Assembly: GCA_945643635.1 (NCBI GenBank)
Contig: CALZFC010000006.1
Location: 1,705,501 to 1,769,500, forward strand
Direction of reading: 5' to 3'
Origin: Allodiplogaster sudhausi
Lineage: Eukaryota > Nematoda > Chromadorea > Rhabditida > Diplogasteridae
DNA: 64,000 nucleotides
This document shows positions 9,251 to 23,160 of this stretch, piece by piece (the stretch's first letter is position 1; every line of letters begins with the position of its first letter). Under the pieces are notes generated by a model. It was not told the origin of the DNA, made no database searches, and saw only the letters and a program-made list of their open reading frames with translations. Made by a program: the position numbers and the translations under genes.

Positions 9251-12200
9251 CTTAAAAATTCCAACCACTCTCTCTTTCTCCATCTCTCACTCTCTTCTAT
9301 CTGTCCTTCTCTCTCTTATCTCTTATTCGCTCTAACCCTCTCTCTCTCTCTCTCTCTCTCTTCATGCCACTCTGTTACCTTCTCAGCCGTGGCTCTGGCC
9401 ACTGCCAATGATTCTGAGAGACTGCGCAGCTGCTCTCTCAACTTCTCCATCCGCTTCACGCCATTCGTCAGGTTTGCCATCTGATGAGCCCATTGCTGGG
9501 GCAGCCTTTCCTTTCTCGCATCCATCTTAAGCAGCAGCCAGTTAATGTCAGGCTGATAAAGAAAGAGAAAGAGAGAGAGAAAAAGAGAGAGAGAGAAAGA
9601 GGTGAGGGGAAGAGAGAGAGACAGAGAGAGAGAGTGAAAGAGAGTGAGAGTGCAAAAGAGAGCGCGAGAGGCCGAGAGAGAGAGAGAGAGAGAGAGTGAA
9701 AGAGAGAGAGAGAGAGAGAGAGAGAGCAAAAGAAAGCGAGGTTGTCTTTTGAACTTACGTCAATCAGATTCTTCTTGGCCGTCTCAATGTCATTATTGGA
9801 GCGGAGAGCAGATTTAACGCTCTCTTCTGCGCTTTTCTTCAGCTCAGAAATCGTCGTCTTCTGTTCTCCCAGTCCTTGGATGATCTTCTCTTCTGCTTTC
9901 GATATCTTCTCCAGAGTAGCTGTCAGTGTCTCGTTCATCGCAGGACGATTGCTCACCAATTCATTCCTACAATTGTTATTAACCATTTATTAGTTCATAG
10001 AGATTATAAAAGAAATGCAGATAATGAGGTCGGTGCTGACCTTTTCTTAAGAGATCCCAACAACTCGGCAATCGCGTTGCTCTTTTCTGTGACAGATTGA
10101 AGTTGCGAATGTAGTTGTTGTATGCCGTCTTCTCTGACTTCATTCAAGGCAGCCAGCTGATTCTTCGAGTCGTCCAAAGCATTCGCGACATCGTTCTTCT
10201 AAAGAGGAGAGTGCAATGATGAACGGATGAAGTGTATGAACGATCACGAACCAATTCCTGAATGGCATCCTTGCTGTCCTGGTGGTGCTCGCCAGCCTCT
10301 TCGCCTGTCCTCCTGGCCTTTGCAATGGCCTCTGAGATGTCCGAGTAGACTGCGGCAGCCTGTACTGCCGAATGAGAAGCCACGCGAGCTGGTTCGAAGG
10401 TCTCGCTGATCGCGGCAGACGACTTCTCCAGCGAGGCTGCTTTCTCCTGCCATATTGCACAGTTTACATTTATCTTAATAAGTATCAGTGATCCCATGAT
10501 ATAAAAAGAGTGTAAAAGAATGTGTACTAGTTGAAAAGATGTGTATTCCAAGCAGCAGATATCGTATATATGACACATGTTAGCGAAATACAGATATAAC
10601 TGACTTTCAGCTCTTCGAGATTAATTGATTCATCTCGTTTGACTCTCGATTCCGCGGAAGGAAGCTTTTTTCCCTTCAGCAAGCCTAGCAGTTCTCTGAT
10701 CTTTTCAGCAAATGCCATGGATTCCTCGGTCGACTCCTTCACTTCCTCCGTTTTGGTTTGCAGCTACAAATCGATGGATTACACCAAACATTTGCTTAAC
10801 GACTTACCTGCTCGAACAGTTTCTTAATATCTCTTTCGTCGTCCTCCAAACTTTGCGTCATCGACTTAAACTTCATGAAGCGATTCGATTGCACCGGATC
10901 AAGCCATTTCGTTTTCTAAACGAATCAATGTTGGAGAGTCTAAATGACTAGGATGTGCGTGTGATTTACCTGTCCGACGTCCTTGATACTCTTCTCCACT
11001 GCAGCGAGGGTGTCGTTCGTGTCTTTCATGAACATGCTGACAGTGTTGAACTTCTCCTTCGACTGCAGCATCATCTGGACCATCTTTCCCCGCTTCTCCG
11101 CCGCCCCCTTCAACCTCTCATCCAAAGCTGCCATCGTCACTTTGTGGGCATCGATCTTGGAAGTGATGCTGAATGAGGCGGGATTAATGTGCATCAGTAG
11201 CTGACTACTCGCCTCTGCTTCAGGAAAGCAGAGGGTGCACGTGCTTCTAGCCCCGAACAACATTATTTTCTGAGACTGAGTCCTAGGTGTAACTGTTATT
11301 GCCCGAGAGATCTGAGTACAGTGCAGAGGGAGGAGTGGGAGAGGACAAAACGATGCACCATATCAACGTAAGATTCTATGTGGTTAAAAAGTAAATGACA
11401 GACTTGACATCGTTTTGCAAGATGCGCCTGAGGACTTCTTCGGCTTCTTCAATCCACTCTGCTTTGCTTGATCCGGCGTTCACTTCCAGAGACATTTCGA
11501 GATCGCGAAGAGAGTCGACCACGGCCAGTGATAGCCCCATTCGTTCTTGCGCATCTGACATAACCTAAAGATGAGAAAGATAGTTGCAAGATGAGAACGA
11601 TGAGTGTAGGTAGAGGAAGAAAGAAAGAGAGCGAGAGATATACCGAGAAAGTGAGAGGGCGAGGGGAAGGGTGAAAACTGACAGTGTTGCCTTCGTCAAT
11701 GAGAGCAAGAGCTCTACGCGAGCTACTGTCGCTTCTGGCTGCCAAAGTCTCCGCCTCGAGAGCCGTGATGGCGTTGTCTTCCAGAACACTCTTCACGACG
11801 CTTCCTCGTGAATTTGCCTCAGGCGATTCGAGATCGAGGAGTGCTTCGTGCGCTTCCTTCAAAGGGAAAGCAAAGTCGTAGACATTGGCGGGAATGAATG
11901 GGAAAGGAGACTTTGATCAGGGTGAGACTCAGATTCGAGCGAGAGAGACGCGCGCCGTCGATGGCAGACGCTGAGATGTTGCTGATCGACGATGAGAGAA
12001 GATCGACGCGCTCCGAAACACTCTCAACGTCGGCCTTTAGCGAGTTGACACACTCATCGCATCCTGGAGGAGAGGCGAAGAGAGAGTGAGAAAGTGAGAG
12101 AGAGATTGAGAGGAATCGATGTAGGAAGAGAGAGAGAGAGAGAAGGGAGGGATGAAGAAAGAGAGAAAGAACAACAGAAGACAAGAAGGGAACGCATGAC

Positions 12201-15200
12201 TCACTTCTGCATCCGTGACCAGGAATCCGCAAGAAGCCAGGCAGACATCGACTGCAGCGAGAGCCAGTTGCGCCTTCTTGGCAGTGACACTGGCCTGTTT
12301 GAACGTCGCATACCGTTCCCAGCGAGAGATCAGCTTCGCAGTCACATTCTGGAAGAGGAGAGATGAGACAACATTTCAACACCGAGAGGGAGAGAGAGAG
12401 AGAGAAAAGAATAAAAGCAGTCTGACTGGTGCATCCGTGCTCTCCATAATTCCAGTATCCGTGGTCGCACTGCTCGCATCTCCTTCCCGCTGCGCCCGGT
12501 CTGCAGGGGCACTGGCCATTCTCAGAGTGGCATTGAGTGGAGGAGGACGCAGCAGCACAGGAACAGACTTCGCATCCACGGCACGAAGAGAAGCCAAAGT
12601 GGTCCGGCTGGGAGGTAAGAGGGAGTGAGAGAGAGTGAGAGGGAGTGAGAGAGCGAGTGAGAGAGAAAATGAGGGAGTGAGAGAGTGAGAGAGATAGGAA
12701 GGGAGAGTGGGAGCTAACAGCTCACGGACAAGGCCGATTTTTGAAATATATGAATGAGTGAACTAACAGCGCACTGGTGGCATCGCGAGCCAACGACGTT
12801 TTCCTTGCATGTACACTGTCCAGTGAGATGGTCACAATGACGACTTCCGCACTGATCACACTCGCAAGCAGAGCAGTCTTTGGCCTGCAGCAAGGAATGT
12901 CATTATTTTACTTTCTCATTCTCTCTCTTTTTTCCCTTATTCTCTCCACTAACCACGACAGCATCTCCAAAGTACCAAGGAGCGCAGAGTTCGCAGGCGG
13001 AGCCGTACGTGTTGTTCTGGCAGAGGAAGCAAGTTCCCTGCACGGGATGGCACGCACCGGCATCGCTCAGATCATTGTTGCCATTGCAGTTGCAGGGCTG
13101 GCAAGCACCACCGGAAGCAGTCGGGTCGCCAAAGTAGCCAGAGTCACATCTTAAGGTATCTCCCGTTCGTTCCCTGCTTCCATTTCTCTACTTCAAGACT
13201 AACAGATCGCATCTTTCTCCACTGTATCCCGCCTTGCAGTGGCACGCTACCAGAAGACCTTCATCGCTAACCTGGAAAGGAGGATTGTTGAATGAACCAT
13301 TATGAGGAACTATGTAAATGTGACTAACCGTACAGCTGGAAGCAAAGTTGTTGTAGGGTGGGTAGGGGCACTGGCACGGCGAACAGGCGTATGGACTCCC
13401 GGAGGATGGGTCGCCATGGTAGCCCTCTTCGCATTTCTCACTTCAATGGAATGAATGGCTCAGATTCTTGTGAAGACTGAGATAAGGAACTTATCCAACT
13501 CTCCACTGACCAATGGTCGCCTTTAGTGTTGTGTTGGCAGCCGAAGCAGACTCCAGTCGCGGGATCGCAGCTTCCCGAATGGCCATTGCACTCGCAGGGA
13601 ACACACGAGCCGAGACCAGAAGAGTCGCTAGAACGCAGGCGGTAGAAGCCAGTGGCGCATTCCTGCACAGTGCCCAATTCATTTCATATCTACTCTTGTA
13701 GAATGTCATCATCTCAATTCTCTCTCTTCTCTCTTTTTCTCTATCTCGCTCGCTTTCTCTCTCATTTCGCTCTCTCGCCTTCACTCTATCTCGTTCTCTC
13801 TCTATCTTGCTCTCTTTCTCTCTCTTTCTCTCTCTCTCTCCATCTCGCCCTCTCTCTCTTTTTCTCTCTTTCTTGCACTCTCTCACTCTCTTTGTACCTG
13901 ACAAGACAGACCGGTGTACGCAGATGGGCAACCGCATCGCTCAACACTCTTTGCACGAATCACCTGGATAAAGGGAAAAATTATATTCAAGGGTAAAATA
14001 ATAAGAACGAGAATTCCCTTACAACATCTCTGATGTTCTCGTCGACACTTTCGAGTGAGAAGTCAATGAGACGAGCAGAAGAAGCGAATTGCCAATAGGA
14101 AGCCTTGAGTCGGATGGAGGAGAGGGAGTGCAGAAGCAGCATCACTTCTTCTCTGCTCAGACTCCGCCCAGACGGATGCAACAGCGAGTCCTTCAACAAT
14201 ACTCATAATTAAGATTTTTCAGCTATCAAAATGTTTCTCTTAAGAAATAAATCGCTGTTATCTTGAAAGATAAAAAACAATTGCACAGTTTCAAATAGTA
14301 CAAATGATCAAGTTTTCATCAATAAATTTTTTTTATTTCCTTGTACAGCACTGTCTCGATTCTAACAGTTACATAGGCTGTCATGATCAATTTGACATGT
14401 TTCCCCCAGAGTAGAAGCGGCACTCAGGCCAGCATGACTCACAGCATTGAGTTTCACTCGAGATCCGAAGGAAGTGGAAGGGTCAGCGGGCTGCTCGAAT
14501 GCCCAGAACTCGGCAGTCAGATTGGGTGAAGAAGAGGAAAGGACGAGGTCGGGCTCACTCGTGCTCTGTTTCTTGCCCTTCTTATCCTCATTGCACGACA
14601 GGGTGTAGTGAAGCTGCAAATTATTCCTGCTTACAGAAGAAAGCGAGAGAGATAGAGAGAGAAAGAGAAAGAGAAAGAGAGAAGAAAGAGAGATGAGAGA
14701 GACAGAGAGAGAGAGAGAGAAGGAGAGATAAGAGAGGCAGAGAGGGCGGGAGAAATGTTCGAGGGAACAAGAAAGGGAGGAGACTGACCACCAAGCCGTA
14801 CGAAGTCGTGTAATCTTTGCCTTGTTCAACAGGAATATCGAAATAGACGACTTTCGGAGCAGATTCGCCTGGAGATACATATATTTTGTAAGGAAATGGT
14901 GAAAGAAAAAGAAAACGTGAAGCTGACCGGCAATATAAATGACTTGATTTCCTTCGTCGACGGCAACACTGCCACTCTCATCTGTCACCTTCACTGCTGT
15001 CATGTCGATGCTGCTCTGAAGAAAAACTTACGTATTATGCTAGTCTCTCTCACTATTGTTATTTACGTTGAGTGAGAAGGTGAACCGAATTGAAGAATCA
15101 AATGGACAGTACTTATTATGCTCGTCTCTCATTATTGTTGTTCATGTTAAGTAAGAATGTGAACCGAATTGAAGAATCAAATGGACAGCACTTATTATGC

Positions 15201-15855
15201 TCGTCTCTCATTATTGTTGTTCATGTTAAGTAAGAAGGTGAACCGAATTGAAGAATCAAATGTAATGGATGACTTACTGCAAAGATTGGGAGATCACTGG
15301 ACACGCAGTGGTCGGTGACGGAGAAACAGAAGCACTCAATGCAGCCTCGTTCGTGCTCGGAGGACAGGGCAAAGGTGCCAGCGACGCACGACTCGCACGC
15401 TGCTCCCATCACATTCTCCTGTAGACATAGAGAGAGAGATGGAGAGTGAAAGGGAGAAAGAGAGTGAGAGAGAGGGGAGAGGTAAGAAGGGATAGAGAGA
15501 GAGAGAGAAAGAGAGAGAAAGAGAGAAAGAAAATAAGAGAGAGAGAGCGAGAGAGAGAATAGTCGTGCCTTGCACTTGCAGCTGGCCGTCGTGGCATCAC
15601 AGATCTCTTCAGTAGTTCCATCTCGATGACAACGGCACTCGTGACAGTAAGGGAAGCCGTAGAAGCCGGCCAAGCAAGAATCGCAGCGACGGCCTGCCAC
15701 GTTGTCCTTGCATCTCAATAAGAGAGAGTTTCTGGGTGAGAAAGAGAAAGAGAAAATCGAAAGACAAAGAGAGAGAGACAAAGAGAAAGATAGAGAGAGA
15801 GAGTCAGAGAGAGGGTTGCTGAGTGAGAAAAATGAGATATAGTAAGAGAGAAAGA

Positions 15856-15892
<37 letters not shown>

Positions 15893-16249
15893 ACAAGCAT
15901 TGCCCAGAGATAGCATCGCAGAGAAGACTGCCACTGTGACTGCCCTGTGGATGGCAGCCGCACTTCTGGCAGCCGATGAGGCGATCGAATCCGAAGGCGT
16001 AGCTGACGCATCTGTCGCAGTCCCTTCCTTCCACGTGCTGGGGACAGAAGCACTGGCCAGTCTGCTCGTTGCATTGCTCACGCTCTCCGCATCGACACTC
16101 TGCGCATTGTGTACTGCTTCATCTCTATCCCTTTCTCTCTCTATCTCTCTCTATCTCTTTATCTTCCTTTCTCTATCTCTCTCCATCTCTTTATCTTCCT
16201 TTCTCTATCTCTCTCTATCTTTTTATCTTCCTTTCTCTATCTCTCTCTA

Positions 16250-16292
<43 letters not shown>

Positions 16293-18258
16293 CTCTCTCT
16301 CGTTGCTAACTCTGGCAATCAGGGAATCCGAATCGTCCAGGAGTGCAGCGATCGCATCTCCTGCCAATGATGTTCTCCTTGCATTCGCACTGTCCACCGT
16401 ACGTCGTGCACGCGAAAGAAGTCGATCCCTATTAACGAACTCTATATATGTACGTATGTACATATGTATATTAGCTGTATAATACATAAGTATGTATGTA
16501 CATATATATAAAAAAAGAAAGGAGTAATAGAAAAGAGAGAGAGAAGAGAGAGGCAGAGAGAGAGAGAGAGAAAGAGAGAGAAGAGAGAGATAGAGAGAGT
16601 CAGAGACATGGCTGCTGCACTCGCAAGGCATTGCAGCTCCATTGAAGTGAGTTGTCAGTGAGAAGATGCGCTCCTTGCAGAATGCAGACGTGTTCGAGGA
16701 GGACGGGTCATTCTGCACACAACATATCGTAAACATAAATATACCGCTTGCTAAAAACACTGACGTAAAAGTCATCTTGAGAACAGCGATCAATGAAGTC
16801 AGCAGAGAGATCGAGAGGGAGTGGAGTGAGCAGAGAAAGAGAGAAGGCGTCATAAGGAACGATAGTGACATCATCGACGAAGATGGCCCCCTGCAATCTT
16901 CTCTGTTCCTTCTCTATCCAACCAAGCCGGCTTCCTCTGACCTTTTGGCTGTCGTTGCCGTACAATTGCAGCGTGAACTTCTCCTCGAGATAGAACTGAA
17001 TGACCTCGGGACGGCCCTCCTCGCGGAACAAAGCGCGGCAGCCACCAACAGACGGACAGAAGGCAAGCGGTACCGATGCTGTAAGGCAGAAGGCGTTTAC
17101 AAGGCCCGCTCTCTCTCTCTCTCACTCTGTGTGTGTGTGTGTGCCTCTGTCTCTCTCTCTCTCTCGCTTTCTCTTTCTCTCTCCCTTACTCTCTCTCTCT
17201 CTATCTCTCTCTCGGTCCCTTCATCCTGTTCTCACTTTCATAGAAGTGATCGTGACTGGTAAGAAGAGCCTTGAGATTGATGGGCGCGTTGTCAGCGTTG
17301 AAGTAATGGAGCATGACCATGTAATGGGTGGGCAGAGGAACGACTCCAGCCACCTCCAGAGTCGGCTGAAGCAAAAGGACGTTGAAAAAGAATGAAATAT
17401 TTTAAGAAATGCAAGAAGGCAGAAGAAAACGGACGGCATGCGAGTCGAGGGCAACGAGTGTAGTGGAGTGGGCATTGGCGATGTTGAAAGGGAGCGTGTC
17501 ACCCTGGATGGGACGACCGAGTCTCTGGCCAGCCTCAGCTTCGGTCGTGACAGAGGAAGCGGCCGGAGGGAAGAGCAGAGGTTGGCACACTCCTTCTCGA
17601 CGAATGCACACTCCCACCGGGTAGATGTACTGCGAAGACCACTCAGACAGACGCACTCCAGACACGGAAGAGAGACCGAAGGAAGAGCCGGAGGGACGAC
17701 GCAGAAGGAGCGAGGCTGAGCCAGCTGACAGATGCACAACCACTTCCTGGCCAGAGGAAGTCACCAATTCGCGACAGAAGGAACTGCAAGTGAGAGAAGT
17801 GAGCGGAAGAAGACAATAGAGGAGAATAACGCACGAGTAGGGACAACGGTGAATCTTCGTCTCGCCAACACTGCGCGTTTCGTTCCCCTGCGAGATTTCG
17901 ACTTCCATCAAATTGTCGCCATCCTCGCTGAAGTATTCCATCACGAACACATAGTCATCCTCGTCAGCGATGTCGATCTGAAAAGCGAAGAGACACGCGT
18001 ACATATGTACATATCTTGTACGTCAAGAAAAAAATCGAAGTGAGAAAGAGATCCAATACCTGAGCAGTGATCTCTTGAGACTTATCAGATGCAGGGACGA
18101 TCGACGCTTCTCCAACCTCAACCGGAAGCTCCGCTTCAGGCATCTGAAGCAAAGAGAGCGAGAGAGAGAACGATATAGAATGCGGGAGAGAGAAAGGGGG
18201 TGACAGAGAGTGGTAGAGAGCGAGGAAAGAGAGAGACAAGAGAGACAAGAGAGCGAGG

Positions 18259-18299
<41 letters not shown>

Positions 18300-21200
18300 C
18301 AGTACCTGCGAGAGTGGCTGGCCATCGTCGGAGAAGAATGAATGCGTGGATGTGGTGACAGGCAGAGGGGGGAACTGCATGTGGAGGCAAGCGTCCTCTC
18401 CTGCCTTGGCCTCGCATGCTCCGGTGTGCTGCTCGACCAGGGAAGATGCCTCGTAGTACTCCGATGGAATGAGCACAGCGTAGTCCTGCAAGGGAGAGAA
18501 TGAGGGCACAGAGACTAAAGCATCAAAGGGTAACAAAGAGTTAAATCGCACAAGGAATAGTCGCTGCTTCGTCTTGATGGAGAGAGCCCACTTCCCTGGA
18601 TTCAGCACGAATGGCTTGCCCTTCACTTGGGCGACGAATGGCTCAGATGAGGGAGGCACTGTCAACTTTGCCGCCTGTTCCACATCTAAACACCACAATA
18701 AGAGAAAAAGGGAAGTATATTCGGTGCTAGCTGAACATAAACCGAAACTAACCGTTCGCGTTGGTATAAAGAGGAGAGAGCGAGATAACAGCGTTGATCG
18801 GCACTGAGGAAGGATTATGGAGTTTGAAGAGGAGACGATAGACCGAGGCCTTCGGAATGTCAACGTCAAGAATGATCTCATCCTGCAAAGGCATCCTTGT
18901 ATCTCACATCCTTGCCAACCAAGACTTGATCACTACTTGAATAGGGGAGAAAACAGCGAAGCCACGCCAGGAGAATTCGGGGAAGAGAGTCTTGTCACTC
19001 GCGAATCGGACTGGTCGATTCTCCAGACTGCGACCGTCTTCTGCCTCGTACTACAAGTGTTCTCTCATTAATGTAAGAAAGGAGGATGAAGACAAGAAGT
19101 CTTACCAAGTGATGCCAGAGCGTGGGGAAGAAGTGATTCTCGATTGGCTGGTCGCAACGAAGTCCAGTGACACGAGGCCGGCACTTGCACTGGCCAGTCT
19201 CGCCATCGCATTCACCACTCACTGCGCCCCCCATGTCGCACTTACATGCTGAATACCAGTTATACATAGTAGGAGTAGATATGTAATAAGACAGAATGAC
19301 GAAGAAGGCAAAGCGACTCACGCTCGCATCCATGAGGGTTGTCACTGCGGAGGTTAAAGAAACCAGGAGCGCAGCGGTCACAGTTTCGGCCACCAACGTT
19401 CTTCTTGCAGAGACATTGACCAGAACGACTTGAGCATGTCCCCAGACGGGATAGAGTTCCGTTGACATTGCACTTGCAGTCTGGATCATTGCACTCTTTC
19501 TCATTCTTTCTCTTGATGCCTTTCGTTAGAGAACTAACCAACACAGCCCTCGCGATGGTAGAACTGCAGATCCCAGAAAGTCGGCTTGCATTCATCGCAG
19601 ATTCTTCCCTGTACGTTCTTGCGACAGGAACACAGCTCTCCCGGGGCCACCTAACCAAAAGAATGCCCTTGAGAAAGTAGGCGGAATTGTTGGGATGAGG
19701 CTGACCTTGTCGCAGCCTGCGAAGTCAGCGGTCACTCCAGCGGGATGGCAATTGCACTCCTCGCACACCGGGAAGTTGTAGAAGTTCGCCTTGCAGCGAT
19801 CACATCGCTCCCCTTCGAAGTTACTTTTGCAGAAGCACTGAAAAGTATGCTTTCCTGAATGCAATCTGGCAGATCGTGTCGAAAGCGAACCTGTCCATTC
19901 TGATCACAAGTTAGCCCCTTTGCGCCGTCTTGGAGACAGGAGCACTCTCTGCAGAGAGGGTAGTCGAAGAAGCCAGCTGCGCACTTGTCGCAGATCCGCC
20001 CGGTAAAGTTCGCGGCGCAGTTGCACTCGCCCGTCTTCCCGTCGCATTCCTCACTCTGCGCCCCCGAGCCAGTGCAGCCACAAGCTGAGAGTAGGAGCGA
20101 ATTGAAGAAGACAACCAGAGCAGGGAAGAGAGGGACAGAAAAAGAAGGAGCAACAAGGTGACGTCAACCTTAGAAAGGACGAGGGGGACACGTACACTTG
20201 CAGTTGGGGTACCCATAGTAGCCCAAGTCGCACTGCTCGCAGTGCTTGCCGACAAAGCCAAGCTTGCAGAGACACTGGCCAGAGGAAGCATCGCAGACGC
20301 CGTTCTCCGTGCCAGAGGGATCGCAGTCGCAGTCTGAAGAAGAGAGATTGGAAAAGGGCAATAGAAGAAGGAAGTGACTGCGCTCACATTTGCATGTCGG
20401 GAAATCGTAAAAACCGAGCGCGCACACGCTGCATTTCTTCGCTGCGAACTGAGACTTGCAGACACAGTCACCCGAGTTGGCATCGCATGTCGAATGGACC
20501 GAACCGACCAAATTGCAACCGCAATCTATGATTGTTGATCATATACAAAAATGTTAATTGTAATGAATACTGGCTACTTATGTACATATCTACCTATAAT
20601 ACGCCTCAAACTTTGTCATTAGTAATTTCATATATAGATATATATTTCGATTAGTGATCATTCATTATTTTACTATATGAGATAGACTAAAAATATGTTA
20701 GACAAACAATTGGTAGCAGCGCGACTTTCTGACTTACCTACACATCCCTGACTAGAATTGGTGAATCCATCTTCGCAATGGTCACAATGATCTCCGCAGT
20801 ATCCCTTCTTGCATGGGCATGTGCCGTTGGTCGGCTGGAAAGAAGCGCTAGAAACCTTCATCTCACCCAATGACTGACGCTAGCCTACCCTGCAGATCTG
20901 GTCCTCGGTTCCTTCAAGTGAGCATTCGCATGGCAGGCACTCTGGTGGAGAGTGATAGCCTGGCGCGCATTCCGTGCACTCTGGCCCAGTGAAGCGATGG
21001 TGGCACTCACACTTCCCAGTCAACTCCTCGCACGCTCCCGAGTGACGCGAAGGGTCGCAGCGGCAAGCTAAACGGTTGGTTTCTTATGACAAAGCTTCTC
21101 TTTTTCTGTTGCATTTCTATATTGTAACGGTATTAGATTATATATTTTTGTAACGAATTATTGATCCGATGTATGTGAATGACTGCATTGATCTTATGAC

Positions 21201-21742
21201 CGTTGTTTACGAGAACGCGAGATTTGATTACTAAAAGGTACTTTCAAAAACATCTTTTTTTACTGACGTTCACATGGATAAGTGTCATTCCACTGCCGAT
21301 CTTCAGGACGGTAATAGCCGCGCACGCATTTATTGCAATTTATTCCTTCCGTGTAGAACTGTAAGATTGAGAGGAGGATAAGATGAGGGGCAGCGAAATC
21401 TAAGACCACCAACTCTGCAGTTGAGACACCGTCCTCCTCCTTTGTGCTCGCCGTGGATGTCGAGTGAGAGACCGAGCAGATCGAGCTCTTCTTCATACAC
21501 GCACTCATTCGAACGGCCAAAGCAGTTGCATGCTTCAAAGATGCGTTCTTTCCAGCTTCTTTTCATCTTTCCATTCTAGAGAGAGAGAGAGAGATGATGA
21601 ACTAACGTTCGCACGAGAAGTTATTGGATGCCGTGGTGGGCAGCCACTTCTTCTGCACAAAGCCAGGACAACACTGTTCGCACATGTCTCCGCAAGTGTT
21701 ATGCTCGCATCTGCACATATGCACCTACTCTATTTCTCTCTG

Positions 21743-21773
<31 letters not shown>

Positions 21774-22229
21774 TTATTACTCTCTTTCTCTCTTTTTCTC
21801 TTTCTCTCTTTCTTTCTCTCTTTGTCTCCCTTTCTGTTTTTCTCTTTCTCTCGTTCTATCTGCCTCTCTTTTCTCTCTTTCTCTCTCTTTATCTCTCATT
21901 ATATATATATATATAGATAGATATTTCTCTCTCTCTCTTCTCTCTTTATCTCTTTATCTTCTCTGTACCACTAAAAATGTGTCTGACCTGCAAAGCAGTG
22001 TTTTCGGTCGTTGTGGATTGATGACATCGCATGTCTTTGCGTGTCCATTGCAGACGCATCTTCCACCCATCAGAATCTCCTTGATCGCGTAGAAATACTG
22101 GAAAGGAAACGAGCTCGTTTTCAAACTAAAAAAAAAGTGATAAAGAGAGAGAGAGAAAGAAAGAGAAAAAGAGAGAGAAAGGGAGAGAGAGAAAGAAAGA
22201 GAGAGAGAGAGAGAGAGAGAGTGAGCGAG

Positions 22230-22272
<43 letters not shown>

Positions 22273-23105
22273 CCCTGCGAGTGACGGTGGCAACTCTCCT
22301 TTCGTTTAGATCCATGAGATGGCCATGAAGTGTTCTTGTAGAGAGCAGGCGAAGACGGACGGTGGTTGCGCGAGTAAAGTTCTGAAGGGCGGCAGAGGAC
22401 ATGAAGCGTTCGCGAGACGGCCGCGACTCGAGGAGATTGATCATGATTTCGCCGTTCTCGAGTGGCTGGATCGACGCCAAGTCAGAGCGGCAGATGATCT
22501 GCTCGTCTTCTGTGATTGGCGCCAGTGACTCGACGCCGAATCGCTAAAACGCCAAGAGGCCGCCATATTGAAGATCTATTAGTACAAAGAAGCAATTCTG
22601 TGAAAATTTCTTAAAATTTTATGCATTTTGAAGGAAAATACGAATGTTAAAACGAAAAGTTCAAAGACTCTTTGGTGGTACTGTATGCATATGTGTTATT
22701 CTGCATCATTTTTATTCAGGGAATGGTAAATTTCATGCCGTCATTATTGATCATTGTTATTGACTAACACACCCTTGAGCACTCAGCATCGCTGTCGGCA
22801 AAGAAGTACCACGGACTGAAAGTCTTTCCATGGTCAACACTCTTCTCCAGAACCCACACTCCTGGCTTGGGTGAATTCGCCATCTGGATCCACACGTACG
22901 CTACATGGAATTCCTAGGAAGAAAGCGTGTCTATTATACGTGACCGAAAAGAGCGTGGGGCGGGGCGACGGCGAAAGAGAGAGATCTGTGGGGAGAGCAA
23001 GTGAGGGAGAGAGAGAAAAAGAAAGAGCGGTGGAGAGAGGGAGAGAAAGAGAGCGCGGTTGGGAGAGAAAGAGAGAGGGCGGTGGAGAGAGAAAGAGAGA
23101 GAGAT

Positions 23106-23160
<55 letters not shown>

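Noticed and set aside
9316..9729. Long open frames made of repeated Ser-Leu or Arg-Glu codons in GA/CT tracts (here and at dozens of other places)
   Set aside because: They arise because (CT)n and (GA)n have no stop codons in any frame; they lie in introns or intergenic DNA and have no protein character.
13652..13996. Plus-strand 114-codon frame across a laminin intron
   Set aside because: Mostly low-complexity pyrimidine tract with antisense of LE exons at the ends.
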